Shown here piece after piece: positions 51,887-61,606 of a DNA stretch of 64,000 nucleotides. Under the pieces are notes generated by a model. It saw only the letters and a program-made list of their open reading frames with translations. It searched no databases and was not told the origin of the DNA. Positions within the stretch are counted from its first letter, which is position 1. The number at the start of each line of letters is the position of its first letter. Origin of the DNA: UBA11591 sp040220895 (GTDB lineage Bacteria; Bacteroidota; Bacteroidia; Flavobacteriales_E; Vicingaceae); NCBI GenBank assembly GCA_040220895.1, contig JAVJVY010000016.1, positions 124,001-188,000 on the forward strand, written 5' to 3'. The position numbers and the translations under genes are program-made.

Positions 51887-53161
51887 TTAATCTTCATCGA
51901 AAAAGTCCTGTGTTTTTTTAACCAATTTATCCAGAAGGCCACCGGTACGCATTTTACTGGGCGTTTTCGAAGTGGCCAGCTCTGAATGTTCCTGGTCTTT
52001 TTGTTTATCGAGTTTATGGAATCCTTTGATGACCAGACCAACACCAGTGGCGTACATTGGAGAGGTCATCTCCTCAGAATTTCCACCGGCAAGGTGTTCA
52101 TTCGGGTAGCCAATGCGCGTATCAAATCCGGTGACGTATTCAAAGAGTTGTGCGATGTGTTTCATTTGGGCTCCACCTCCGGTAAGGACGACGCCAGCGA
52201 TCAATTTGCTTTCGTATCCCGAGTTCCTTATTTCGTAGTAAATGTGTTCAATGATTTCTTCCAGGCGCGCTTGAATGATATGCGCTAGATTTTTTATGGA
52301 GATTTCCTTTGATGGTCTACCGCGTAATCCCGGAATGGAAACGATTTCATTTTCCTGGCTTTCATCTGCGAGTGCTGAACCGAATTTGATCTTCAATAAT
52401 TCTGCCTGGTGTTTAATAATACTGCACCCCTGCTTGATGTCCTCAGTAATTACATTACCCCCGAAAGGAATGACGGCCGTGTGCCGTATGATTCCGTCCT
52501 GGAAAATTGCCACATCGGTAGTTCCACCTCCAATATCGACCAGAACCACACCTGCTTCTTTTTCTTCTTCGCTTAAAACGGCTTCGGCAGATGCCAAGGG
52601 CTCGAGAATAAGATCAACCACGTTCAGACCTGCTTTGTCGACGCATTTATATATATTTTTAGCTGCTGCAACCTGACCGGTGATGATGTGGAAATTGGCT
52701 TCGAGTCGAATGCCGGCCATTCCTACCGGATCCTTGATTCCCTGTTCGCTGTCTACGATAAATTCCTGTGGCAATACATCAATGATTTCTTCACCGGGCA
52801 ACATGACAAGCTTGTACATGTCATTTATCAGAAGATCGATGTCTTCTTGCTGAATTTCTTGTTCTATGTTGTTTCGCACCCTAATGCCACGGTGTTGCAG
52901 GCTTTTTATATGCTGACCCGCAATTCCAACGTTGACCACCCTGATCTCCACACCGGATTTCTGCGACGCTTCCTCAACGGCCAGGCAAATTGATTTAACG
53001 GTTCTTTCAATGTTGGCTACCACACCGCGGGTCACACCGATCGACTCGCTTCTGCCCATGCCAATGATTTCGAGCTTGCCAAATTCATTTCTTCTCCCGG
53101 CTATGGCAACGATTTTCGTTGTTCCTATATCTAGACCTACTACTATTTCTGTGTTATCCAT
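51887..53161 (-). CDS. ftsA: Cell division protein FtsA
   Basis: This 424-residue actin-fold protein tethers FtsZ to the membrane. Visible are VVGLDIGTTKIVAIAGR at the N-terminus, the 1C subdomain (GVTRGVVANIERTVKS), the phosphate-binding LVDIGGGTTDVAIF (about residue 205) and the adenosine motif VVLTGGGAQMKHI. The C-terminal LLDKLVKKTQDFFDED is an amphipathic membrane-targeting helix. It overlaps ftsQ by 8 bases. Confidence 0.96.
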   Translation of the reverse strand: MDNTEIVVGLDIGTTKIVAIAGRRNEFGKLEIIGMGRSESIGVTRGVVANIERTVKSICLAVEEASQKSGVEIRVVNVGIAGQHIKSLQHRGIRVRNNIEQEIQQEDIDLLINDMYKLVMLPGEEIIDVLPQEFIVDSEQGIKDPVGMAGIRLEANFHIITGQVAAAKNIYKCVDKAGLNVVDLILEPLASAEAVLSEEEKEAGVVLVDIGGGTTDVAIFQDGIIRHTAVIPFGGNVITEDIKQGCSIIKHQAELLKIKFGSALADESQENEIVSIPGLRGRPSKEISIKNLAHIIQARLEEIIEHIYYEIRNSGYESKLIAGVVLTGGGAQMKHIAQLFEYVTGFDTRIGYPNEHLAGGNSEEMTSPMYATGVGLVIKGFHKLDKQKDQEHSELATSKTPSKMRTGGLLDKLVKKTQDFFDED

Positions 53162-53951
53162 CTATGTATCGTTTCGTGCAGACTACCTGATTATCAAATT
53201 TGAGATTGATACTTCTGTATTCATTCCAACCTGTTTTCGACAGCCCTTTTTGGTAAAAAAGCAGCAGTTTTTCGAATTTATTTTCGAGATCATCCACTTC
53301 ACCAATTACAATGGTATGATTTCCGACCCTTGGCACAAGTTCAAATTCTGAATCTTTATCAACATACACTTGTTCAATTTGTGCGCTCCACAGCGGCCGT
53401 GAATCGATAAAGCGAGCCAATTCGAACAGGTCATTATAGAGGCTGGTGTCCATGTTTTTATTGAATTCTTTGTGGCTTTGAAAAGCCATTAGATCACTGA
53501 CAGGAATTTCAATGGCGCCGCTGGCTACAGGCACATGTGCCGTGAATTTGCTCATGACAGGCATGATATTTCCATATTCATCGATATAGAAACTTCCTCT
53601 TGAATGAAATACCCTAAGGATGGGCCTGCGCTGCCATAAGCGAATGATGAGTTTCCGATCGATCGTGATGTAGACTTCTGCATTTTTAACCGCCTGATGT
53701 TCATTCAGGCGTTTTTCAATGTCATTGGTATTAATGTCTTTGACCTTTTGACTTATGGGTGTTTTAAACTCTTTGTTCAGTAATTCAATGACATCTCCTT
53801 CGGTAATAAAACCATACAGCTCACCATCGGTGACGTCAATTGTAATTTCGGCGCATTTTTCTTCACCAATAGATTTATTTATAAAACCCGTTAACACAGT
53901 TACAGTCAAAATGACCAAAGCCCAAGCGACTATGGGAAGCACCTTTTTCAT
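53154..53951 (-). CDS. ftsQ: Cell division protein FtsQ/DivIB
   Basis: This 265-residue bitopic protein has one N-terminal membrane helix (VAWALVILTVTVLTGFI, about residues 8-24), a POTRA domain and a beta domain. The sequence is weakly conserved, as usual for FtsQ, and the call rests on layout plus position between murC and ftsA. It links FtsA/FtsZ to the FtsL-FtsB and FtsW-FtsI septal complex. ATGA overlap with murC. Confidence 0.9.
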   Translation of the reverse strand: MKKVLPIVAWALVILTVTVLTGFINKSIGEEKCAEITIDVTDGELYGFITEGDVIELLNKEFKTPISQKVKDINTNDIEKRLNEHQAVKNAEVYITIDRKLIIRLWQRRPILRVFHSRGSFYIDEYGNIMPVMSKFTAHVPVASGAIEIPVSDLMAFQSHKEFNKNMDTSLYNDLFELARFIDSRPLWSAQIEQVYVDKDSEFELVPRVGNHTIVIGEVDDLENKFEKLLLFYQKGLSKTGWNEYRSINLKFDNQVVCTKRYIDG

Positions 53952-55324
53952 AAGTTAGTCGGGTTGAAATACTGTTTAATTGGGTTGACTAATTGATCAA
54001 TATCACCAGCTCCGATGGTTAGTATGATCTCAGGATCTTTCGATTCAATGACGGTTAGAAGGTTTTCTTTTTGACAAACTTCTTTTTTGTTGATCTGAAC
54101 CTTATTCAATAACCAATGGGAATCAATTCCCGGTATGGGCTTTTCTCTTGCTGGGTAGATATCTAACAAAATCAGTTCGTTCAATTGAGCCAAGCTCCTG
54201 GCGAAATCTTCCCCAAAATCTCTGGTCCTGCTGTATAAATGGGGTTGGAAGACACCTGTTATTCGCTTGCCGGGGTACATTTTTCGAATCGACATCAAAA
54301 CGGCATCTATTTCAGAGGGATGGTGGGCGTAGTCGTCAATGTAGATCAAATTCTCATTATTGATGTGGTATTCAAATCGTCTTTTTACCCCTTGGTATTT
54401 GATCAGGGCTGAACGGATATGATCTTTGCCGATGCCCATTCCCAGCGCAAGTGCGATTGCACCGGTGCAATTTTCGACATTGTGATAACCGGCGATGTTC
54501 AAGGGTAGTTTTTCAATAATCGTTCCACCCATCACAAAATCAAAAGTGAAGGTCTTTCCTGAACTTTCGACATTTTCTGCTCGAGCTGTGCTAGATTCCG
54601 AAAAGCCATAAGACTTATGAGAAGTTTTCCGCATCAGTTCACTGATCTTCTCACTTAACCAGAGCTCTTCTTTTACATCTCGGCAGAAAAGCTCATAGGT
54701 TTCGATCATGTTCTCTGCATCTCCGTAAATATCAAGATGGTCAGGGTCCAGTGAGGTTAAAACGGCACGGTCCGGATGCAAATGAAGAAAAGATCGGTCG
54801 TATTCGTCTGCTTCGGCCAACAGGTATTCCGGTTTTCCCTGAATGATAAGATTGGAACCGGTGTTTTCATTGATTCCACCAACAAATCCCACAAAATTAA
54901 AACCGGCTTCTTTCATAAAAGCCGCGAGAAGACTGGTTGTGGTGGTCTTGCCATGAGTTCCTGCCACGGCTACAGTTTTCAGTGTTTTAGCAATCATTCC
55001 CAGTACTTCTGCACGTTTAAAAACAGAAATGCCGAGGCTTTCAAAGTAATGTCTTTCAGTAAATTCGGAAGGAACGGCAGGAGTGTAAACGATCATTACT
55101 TCCTCACTGCCAGCCTTTTCCTTTATAGCCGCCGGAAGAAGATTCAGATCCTCTTGATGGTAAATGGTCATGCCCTCTTTTTCGAGGTTTTTAGTCAACT
55201 CCGTTGCCAGTCGATCGTAGCCACTAACTTTTATACCCAGGTGGTTGAAATATCTCGCCAGGGCGCTCATTCCAATGCCACCTATACCTATAAAATGCAT
55301 GTATTTAATTCCTTCAAGCGGCAT
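53948..55324 (-). CDS. murC: UDP-N-acetylmuramate--L-alanine ligase
   Basis: This 458-residue cytoplasmic ligase adds the first amino acid (L-Ala) to UDP-MurNAc. Motifs: HFIGIGGIGMSALAR (UDP-substrate Rossmann, residues 10-24), the ATP loop VAGTHGKTTTTSLL (about 119-132), the AEADEYDRSFL metal region and DDYAHHPSEI. Order of Mur motifs is canonical. It overlaps murG by 11 bases and ftsQ by 4, so tight translational coupling is likely. Confidence 0.97.
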   Translation of the reverse strand: MPLEGIKYMHFIGIGGIGMSALARYFNHLGIKVSGYDRLATELTKNLEKEGMTIYHQEDLNLLPAAIKEKAGSEEVMIVYTPAVPSEFTERHYFESLGISVFKRAEVLGMIAKTLKTVAVAGTHGKTTTTSLLAAFMKEAGFNFVGFVGGINENTGSNLIIQGKPEYLLAEADEYDRSFLHLHPDRAVLTSLDPDHLDIYGDAENMIETYELFCRDVKEELWLSEKISELMRKTSHKSYGFSESSTARAENVESSGKTFTFDFVMGGTIIEKLPLNIAGYHNVENCTGAIALALGMGIGKDHIRSALIKYQGVKRRFEYHINNENLIYIDDYAHHPSEIDAVLMSIRKMYPGKRITGVFQPHLYSRTRDFGEDFARSLAQLNELILLDIYPAREKPIPGIDSHWLLNKVQINKKEVCQKENLLTVIESKDPEIILTIGAGDIDQLVNPIKQYFNPTNL

Positions 55325-56423
55325 TTTGGGCCAATTTGGTAATTTCAGTAGCCAGATCTTCTGAGGCCTTCGAATTACTGAATACTTGTTCCAGTTTTTT
55401 AATCAGTTCATCCATCTTTTTCGAAGAATTAAGAAGGTCTTCCAGCACGGCCACAATTTTTTCTTCGGCTTCGGCATCTGTTAATAGAATGGAAGCTCCT
55501 TCATCTGTCAGTGCTTTGGCGTTCTTGGTCTGATGATCTTCGGCGACATGCGGGGATGGGATTAGAATGCTGGGCTTCTTCAAGGACATGATCTCACTTA
55601 CCGCCAAGGCACCCGAACGTGATACGACTATGTCGGAAGCGGCGTAGGCAAGGTCCATCCGATGTATGAAAGGATGCAGCTTCACGCTTTTGTACCCCTT
55701 GGAATTGACTTTTTCTTTTAATAATTCGGCCTGTCCTTTTCCACACTGCCAAATCAATTGCGCATCCATTTCATCCAGTTTGGGCATCAATTTCAGCATG
55801 CAATTATTAATAGTTCGCGCCCCCAAACTCCCGCCTACGGCAAGAATCACTTTCTTGCGGTCATTCAGATCGAAATGCGATAAACTTTCTGGTGATTTGG
55901 CTTTGCAAGAAAGAATGTCGGCTCTTATTGGGTTTCCCAGTAAGACGATTTTGCTTTTTGGGAAATACCTGTCTAATCCTTTGAAAGCAACGCAAATGCG
56001 ATCGACCCGTTTACCCAGAATTCTGTTGGTCAGGCCCGGGTATGAATTCTGTTCTTGTATGAGTGTTTTAATCCCCATTCTGCTGGCCATATAGAGCAAG
56101 GCAGCGCTGGCATACCCTCCAACACCAACAGCCACATCCGGCTGGAAGGACTTAATGGTTTTTCTAGAGATATAGAGACTCTTAATCAATAAAAAAGGCA
56201 CCAACAGGTTTTTAAGACTTAATTTACGCTGGATACCCCTGATGGGGAGTCCAATGATCTTATATCCGGCCAGTGGTACTTTTTCCATCTCCATTTTTCC
56301 CGAAGCACCGACAAAAAGAATATCGATAGAAGGGTCTTTTCCCTTCAGAGCGTCGGCAATTGCCAACGCCGGAAAAATATGGCCACCAGTGCCTCCACCA
56401 CTAATTATGACCTTCAACGACAA
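55314..56423 (-). CDS. murG: Undecaprenyl-PP-MurNAc-pentapeptide GlcNAc transferase
   Basis: This 369-residue GT28 glycosyltransferase converts lipid I to lipid II at the inner face of the membrane. It shows IISGGGTGGHIFPALAIA at the N-terminus, a second glycine loop AVGGSLGARTINN and the UDP-GlcNAc region VSRSGALAVSEIM...IPSPHVAEDHQTKNA. No ATG or GTG is available: the start is TTG at 56423 or, closer to the family N-terminus, TTG at 56417 (MKVIISGGG). The gene overlaps ftsW by up to 23 bases. Confidence 0.95.
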   Translation of the reverse strand: MSLKVIISGGGTGGHIFPALAIADALKGKDPSIDILFVGASGKMEMEKVPLAGYKIIGLPIRGIQRKLSLKNLLVPFLLIKSLYISRKTIKSFQPDVAVGVGGYASAALLYMASRMGIKTLIQEQNSYPGLTNRILGKRVDRICVAFKGLDRYFPKSKIVLLGNPIRADILSCKAKSPESLSHFDLNDRKKVILAVGGSLGARTINNCMLKLMPKLDEMDAQLIWQCGKGQAELLKEKVNSKGYKSVKLHPFIHRMDLAYAASDIVVSRSGALAVSEIMSLKKPSILIPSPHVAEDHQTKNAKALTDEGASILLTDAEAEEKIVAVLEDLLNSSKKMDELIKKLEQVFSNSKASEDLATEITKLAQNAA

Positions 56424-57558
56424 TGTTTTTAAGATTGGACTGATCTGTTTCCCTACTAACGCTCAAAATGATACCGATGGCTATACAGGTAAACCAGATA
56501 CTGGTTCCACCCATGCTGATCATTGGCAGTGGCTGGCCGGTTACCGGTAATAAATTTACAGCAACGGCCATGTTTATTAATGCCTGAAATACCAGGCTTA
56601 AGCTCAGACCAATTGCCAGAAGTGACCCAAAAGTTCTAGGACATTTTAAACTTATACGAATACCTCGGTACAATAGAATGAGGTACAGGAATATAATACC
56701 AACACCTCCTATCAACCCATATTCTTCAATAATAATGGCATAGATGAAGTCGGAGTAGGGGTGAGGAAGAAAATTTCGTTGTGTGCTGCCACCGGGTTGT
56801 TTCCCAAAAATTTCACCGGTTGCTATGGCGATCTTCGATTGTTCAGCCTGGTAATTTTCAGATTTTTCACCGCTTGAGAAATTTTCGATACGATTTTTCC
56901 AGGTGCCCAACCTTCCACTATCCGTCGAATTATAGGCTATGAAAATAAAAATAGCCAGCAGGAGTCCACCCATTAAGAGCAATCCGGCGATGTAAAGAAT
57001 CTTTATCCGCCCAACAAAAAGGATGATCATAGAACTGGTAAAAAGAATAGCCGCTGTGCTGAAGTTGGCAGGAAGGATCAGCCCACAAATAATAATAATG
57101 GGGAATATGACCGGAAGGAAGGCCTCTTTAAAGTCTTTGATATTGTTCTGCTTCTTGGAAAGAACGCGGGCCAGGTACATGATCAATGCCAGTTTCGCAA
57201 GATCTGATGTTTGAAATGTCTGATTGATGACGGGTATTACCAGCCACCTGCTCGCCTCATTGATATTGGCTCCAGTGACAAGGGTTAAAAGCAAAAGCGG
57301 AATGGCCGAAAAAAGGGCAACCTGGGCTGCTCTCGAGAAGTACTTGTACGGAATGCTGTGAGCCACATACATCAATCCAAAACCAACCAAAAGGATGATG
57401 CCGTGTTTAAAAAGAAAGTATTCCGTATTTCCCTCCCGATACTTATAAGCGAGGGTGACGATGGAACTGTAAACGGCCAGTATAGAGACAATGGATAAAA
57501 TGAGCACAACGGCCCAAATTACCCGGTCTCCATAAAGTTTATTGAACAGTGCCTGCAT
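56401..57558 (-). CDS. ftsW: Septal peptidoglycan polymerase FtsW (SEDS family)
   Basis: This 385-residue polytopic protein has about ten membrane helices. SEDS motifs include the SRWLVIPVINQTFQTSDLAKLA region, the large extracellular loop with GKQPGGSTQRNFLPHPYSDFI (in part) and MAVAVNLLPVTGQPLPMISMGG near the end. FtsW is the glycosyltransferase partner of FtsI at the septum. It is 7 bases downstream of murD. The genomic position in dcw favours FtsW over RodA. Confidence 0.95.
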   Translation of the reverse strand: MQALFNKLYGDRVIWAVVLILSIVSILAVYSSIVTLAYKYREGNTEYFLFKHGIILLVGFGLMYVAHSIPYKYFSRAAQVALFSAIPLLLLTLVTGANINEASRWLVIPVINQTFQTSDLAKLALIMYLARVLSKKQNNIKDFKEAFLPVIFPIIIICGLILPANFSTAAILFTSSMIILFVGRIKILYIAGLLLMGGLLLAIFIFIAYNSTDSGRLGTWKNRIENFSSGEKSENYQAEQSKIAIATGEIFGKQPGGSTQRNFLPHPYSDFIYAIIIEEYGLIGGVGIIFLYLILLYRGIRISLKCPRTFGSLLAIGLSLSLVFQALINMAVAVNLLPVTGQPLPMISMGGTSIWFTCIAIGIILSVSRETDQSNLKNIVVEGHN

Positions 57559-57565
57559 CTATTAA

Positions 57566-58912
57566 TCAGAGGGATTTGACTGCCTGCTTAAACTGGTGTC
57601 CACGGTCCTCGTAGTTTTCAAAAAGATCAAAACTCGCGCAAGCCGGAGAAAGGATAACAGTGTCATTCTTTGTTCCGGCCGCATAGGCAATTCTCACCGC
57701 TTCTTTAGCTGTGTCCACCTCCGTAATATTTGGAACAATGTCCTTAAAAGCTTTGATCAATTTTTTATTGTCCTTGCCCAGACATACAATGGCTTTGACT
57801 TTTTCGGCCACCAGTTCGTTCAACATGGAGTAATCGTTTCCCTTGTCCACCCCACCGACGATCCAAATGATATCCTTGTCAAGACTTTCAAGTGCATACC
57901 ATGTCGCATTGACATTGGTGGCTTTTGAATCATTGATAAAGTTTATTCCGTGAACTTTCATAACATATTCCAGCCGGTGTTCAATGTTCTGGAAATCGGA
58001 AAGACTCTCGCGGATCAGGTCCTTTCGTAATTCCAATATTCGACCTGTTATGGAGGCCGCCATTGAATTGTAGATGTTGTGTTTTCCTTGTAATGCTAAA
58101 TCATGTACTGACATGGTAAGAGGTTGTTTGTTTAGGTGAACTTGAAATGAGTCGCCCTGCAGATAAGCGCCGGTTTCGACTTTTTTTTTAATGGTAAATG
58201 GCACTTGATGCGCCGCAATAGATCTTGATTTTAATCCCTCAAGGATTACCTCGTCATCCAGATTATAGATGAAGTAGTCTTCGTCTCCTTGATTTCTGAT
58301 GATGTTGAATTTTGCATCAGCATATTCCCTGAGACTTTGGTGATACCTGTCCAGATGATCAGGAGTGATGTTTAGAAGAATAGAAATAAACGGCTTGAAT
58401 TCAACGATGTCGTCAAGCTGGAAGCTACTGACTTCCAGCACGTAGTAATCATTTTCACCATTCGCAACTTCTGCGGCAAAGCTCCTGCCCATATTCCCGG
58501 CCATGCATGCGTTTTTGCCGGCCTTTTTAAGTAAGTGGTAGATGAGGTTTGTAGTGGTGGTCTTCCCGTTGCTGCCTGTAATGGCAATTACCTTTCCGTT
58601 GCAATGCCTGAAGGCATATTCTATTTCTGAAATAATTTCGATGTTCTTGTCTAAGGCCTTTTTGACGATTTCGGCGCCGGATGGAATTCCCGGGCTTTTT
58701 ACAATCAAGTCCACTTGAAGTATTCGTTCTTCGCTGTGAACTCCACTTTCCCATTCAATCCCGGCCTGATCAAGGCGACTTGAATATTTGGCTTTGACCT
58801 GCCCGGCATCTGACACGAATACAGAATCCCCGACCTTCAAGGCGAGCAATGCCGCACCCACCCCGCTTTCACCTGCGCCTAAGACCGCTATGCTCCTCTC
58901 TTTTTTGGTCAT
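57566..58912 (-). CDS. murD: UDP-N-acetylmuramoylalanine--D-glutamate ligase
   Basis: This 448-residue Mur ligase adds D-Glu to UDP-MurNAc-L-Ala. It has the N-terminal VLGAGESGVGAALLAL Rossmann loop, the P-loop ITGSNGKTTTTNLIYHLL, the LEVSSFQLD segment typical of MurD, HRLEYV...FINDSKATNVNAT, and VILSPACASFDLFENYEDRG near the C-terminus. The ATG overlaps the mraY stop as ATGA on the minus strand. Confidence 0.97.
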   Translation of the reverse strand: MTKKERSIAVLGAGESGVGAALLALKVGDSVFVSDAGQVKAKYSSRLDQAGIEWESGVHSEERILQVDLIVKSPGIPSGAEIVKKALDKNIEIISEIEYAFRHCNGKVIAITGSNGKTTTTNLIYHLLKKAGKNACMAGNMGRSFAAEVANGENDYYVLEVSSFQLDDIVEFKPFISILLNITPDHLDRYHQSLREYADAKFNIIRNQGDEDYFIYNLDDEVILEGLKSRSIAAHQVPFTIKKKVETGAYLQGDSFQVHLNKQPLTMSVHDLALQGKHNIYNSMAASITGRILELRKDLIRESLSDFQNIEHRLEYVMKVHGINFINDSKATNVNATWYALESLDKDIIWIVGGVDKGNDYSMLNELVAEKVKAIVCLGKDNKKLIKAFKDIVPNITEVDTAKEAVRIAYAAGTKNDTVILSPACASFDLFENYEDRGHQFKQAVKSL

Positions 58913-60150
58913 CTTAATTTTAGGGTTGCAATGGAAATAATGGCCAGCATCATGCCTGCGATCCAGAAACGCGAAACTATTTTTGACTCGTGGTAGCCCA
59001 TTTTCTGATAGTGGTGGTGAAGTGGTGCCATCAGGAATATTCTGCGCCCTTCACCGTATTTCCTTTTGGTGTATTTGAACCAGCCTACCTGAAGCACTAC
59101 TGATAGATTCTCCACTAGGAATATGCCACAGAAGACAGGGATTAGCAGTTCTTTACGAATGGCCAGTGCGAAAACGGCAATAATTCCTCCAAGGGCCAGA
59201 CTGCCCGTATCTCCCATAAATACTTGGGCCGGAAAAGAATTATACCAGAGAAAGCCAACGCAAGCACCTGAAAAAGCTCCCATAAAGATTACCAGTTCTT
59301 CAGAGCGAGGAATAAACATGATGTTGAGGTAGTCTGAAAAAATGATGTTACTTGAAACGTAAGCGAAAATGGCCAGGACAAGACCGACAATTCCCGAGGT
59401 ACCTGCGGCCAGGCCATCAAGACCGTCGGTCATGTTTGCCCCATTTGACACGGCGGTTACAATGACAATAACCAGTGGAATGAAGACCAACCAAGCCCAA
59501 TTTTGATAATCGTCCCCGATCCATTTAATCAGAGAGGCATAGTCGAATTCGTTGTTTTTAAAGAAAGGAATGGTGGTTTTCATTGATTTACTTTCTTTCC
59601 AGATCGATTCGCCATCGGCACTGATGTGCACAGCTCCTACAGTTGGTTCACCGGTCTGGAATTGCATCATCTTTTGCTTTACCACAACTTCCTCGTTGAA
59701 ATAAAGCATGCAGCCAACGACCAGGCCAATAGCGATCTGTCCCAATACTTTAAATTTCCCCGCAAGGCCTTTTTTATTTTTTTTGAAGACTTTGATGTAA
59801 TCGTCGATGAAGCCGATACTGCCCAACAAAATGGTAGACAGCAGCATAATCTGGATATAGACATTGTCGAGCTTGGCAAAAAGCAGGGTAGGGATGAGAA
59901 TTGCTGCAAGAATGATCAGCCCTCCCATGGTGGGGGTTCCTTGCTTTTCATTTTGGCCTTCAAGACCCAGGTCCCTTATCGATTCACCTACTTGCTTTTT
60001 TCTCAATACGCTAATGATACTTTTTCCGAAAAGCAGTGAAATGATCAGGCTAAAGATCACAGCAGCAGAAGCCCGGAAAGTGATGTACTGGAAAACACCG
60101 GCTCCCGGAATGTCAAAACGCTGTAAGTATTCAAACAAGTAATACAACAT
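58909..60150 (-). CDS. mraY: Phospho-N-acetylmuramoyl-pentapeptide transferase
   Basis: This 413-residue polytopic enzyme makes lipid I from UDP-MurNAc-pentapeptide and undecaprenyl phosphate. Conserved pieces: GTPTMGGLIILAAI, GFIDDYIKVFKKNKKGL, the SNGANMTDGLDGLAAGTS active-site loop, FMGDTGSLALGG and the histidine loop PLHHHYQKMG. At about 50 residues longer than E. coli MraY it carries an insertion around residues 150-210, as usual in Bacteroidota. It follows murE by 4 bases. Confidence 0.97.
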   Translation of the reverse strand: MLYYLFEYLQRFDIPGAGVFQYITFRASAAVIFSLIISLLFGKSIISVLRKKQVGESIRDLGLEGQNEKQGTPTMGGLIILAAILIPTLLFAKLDNVYIQIMLLSTILLGSIGFIDDYIKVFKKNKKGLAGKFKVLGQIAIGLVVGCMLYFNEEVVVKQKMMQFQTGEPTVGAVHISADGESIWKESKSMKTTIPFFKNNEFDYASLIKWIGDDYQNWAWLVFIPLVIVIVTAVSNGANMTDGLDGLAAGTSGIVGLVLAIFAYVSSNIIFSDYLNIMFIPRSEELVIFMGAFSGACVGFLWYNSFPAQVFMGDTGSLALGGIIAVFALAIRKELLIPVFCGIFLVENLSVVLQVGWFKYTKRKYGEGRRIFLMAPLHHHYQKMGYHESKIVSRFWIAGMMLAIISIATLKLR

Positions 60151-60154
60151 GGCC

Positions 60155-61606
60155 TTATTCGATTGATTCTTTTAAAACTTTTAAATCGTCAAAGGGCAGG
60201 CGGACCCCATTGATTTCCTGGTATTTCTCATGGCCTTTTCCTGCCACCAATATGATGTCGCCTTCTGATGCCAGATTGCAAGCTGCCTTTATTGCCTCTC
60301 GGCGGTCGGTTATTTTTATTACCCTTGTTTTTCGGTCAGCTTCAACACCGCGATACATGTCCTCTATGATGCTTTCAGGATTTTCGGTGCGGGGATTATC
60401 AGAAGTGAGGATCACCTTATCTGACATGTCACCCGCGATTTGAGCCATAATGGGCCTTTTGTCCTTGTCACGGTCACCTCCGCAACCAATGACGGTTATG
60501 AGGCTTTCGTTTCCGGTGCGAATGGCCCTGATCGTTTCAAGCACTTTTTCCAGGGCATCGGGGGTATGGGCGTAATCTACTATGGCCGACTTTCCACTTG
60601 CGGTTCGGAAGAATTGGAAACGGCCTTCAACGGGGTTCAATGCTGAAAGGACTTTAAGCACATCCATTTTATCGTTGCCCAATAGACGGGCAACAGCGTA
60701 GACAGCCAAAATGTTGTAGGCGTTAAAGGCGCCGAGAAGTTTAATCCAAACTTCCTCATTGTCAACATTTAAGAGCATTCCATCAAATCGGCTTTCAACG
60801 ATCTTCACTTTGTAATCTGCTTCAGTTTTGAGGGCATAGGTCCATGTCTTGGCATTGCTTTGAGTGACCATTTTTTCTCCGTATTTGTCGTCGTCGTTGA
60901 TCAGGGCAAAGGCCGACTTGTCCAGGCCATCGAAGAATTTCTTTTTGGCCAGGAGGTATTCGTTGAAATTCTTATGGTAGTCAAGGTGATCGTGGGTAAG
61001 ATTTGTGAATACACCTCCACTAAAATGGATTCCCCGTGCCCTTTCCTGACTCATGGCATGAGAGCTCACTTCCATAAAGCAAACAGAACATCCATTGTCA
61101 GCCATTTGCCTTAGTAAAGAGTTTATCTCGATCGGATCGGGTGTGGTATGCTTACTTGGTATTTCAACATCGTCTATTTTATTTACGATGGTAGAGATCA
61201 AGCCCGCTTTCTTACCCAGCTTTTTATATAGTTGGTAAAGCATGGTCACCACGCTGGTTTTACCGTTGGTCCCGGTTACACCAATGACTTTTATATCATT
61301 AGAAGGATGGTCAAAGTAATTAGAAGCGACATCTGCAAGTGCGCTCCTGGCATCTTTCACCTGGACATAAGTGATCTTCTGATTTAATTCTTCAGGTAGG
61401 TCCTCGCATAAAATGGCAACAGCGCCCTTTTCAATGGCTTGCTCAATGAAATCGTGACCGTCGAACAGACCACCGCGCACAGCCACAAATAGCCCGAATT
61501 TCATTTGCTTCCTAGAATCAAAGGTCAAAGTCTCGATGGCCATGTTGGTAAGTCCGATGACGTTCTCAAGTTTGACCTTGTACAATATGTCTCTAAGCAG
61601 TTTCAT
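60155..61606 (-). CDS. murE: UDP-MurNAc-L-Ala-D-Glu--meso-diaminopimelate ligase
   Basis: This 483-residue Mur ligase adds the third residue of the stem peptide. The P-loop is VIGVTGTNGKTSVVTMLY, the carbamylated-lysine region is near YHKNFNEYLLAKKKFFDGL, and the specificity motif is SDNPRTENPE. DNPR marks meso-diaminopimelate rather than lysine, so the wall is the A1-gamma type. The ATG shares one base with the ftsI stop. Confidence 0.96.
   Translation of the reverse strand: MKLLRDILYKVKLENVIGLTNMAIETLTFDSRKQMKFGLFVAVRGGLFDGHDFIEQAIEKGAVAILCEDLPEELNQKITYVQVKDARSALADVASNYFDHPSNDIKVIGVTGTNGKTSVVTMLYQLYKKLGKKAGLISTIVNKIDDVEIPSKHTTPDPIEINSLLRQMADNGCSVCFMEVSSHAMSQERARGIHFSGGVFTNLTHDHLDYHKNFNEYLLAKKKFFDGLDKSAFALINDDDKYGEKMVTQSNAKTWTYALKTEADYKVKIVESRFDGMLLNVDNEEVWIKLLGAFNAYNILAVYAVARLLGNDKMDVLKVLSALNPVEGRFQFFRTASGKSAIVDYAHTPDALEKVLETIRAIRTGNESLITVIGCGGDRDKDKRPIMAQIAGDMSDKVILTSDNPRTENPESIIEDMYRGVEADRKTRVIKITDRREAIKAACNLASEGDIILVAGKGHEKYQEINGVRLPFDDLKVLKESIE

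Noticed and set aside
54776..55342. 188-codon plus-strand open frame opposite murC
   Set aside because: Antisense to the intact murC N-terminus; no domain, signal or context supports it.
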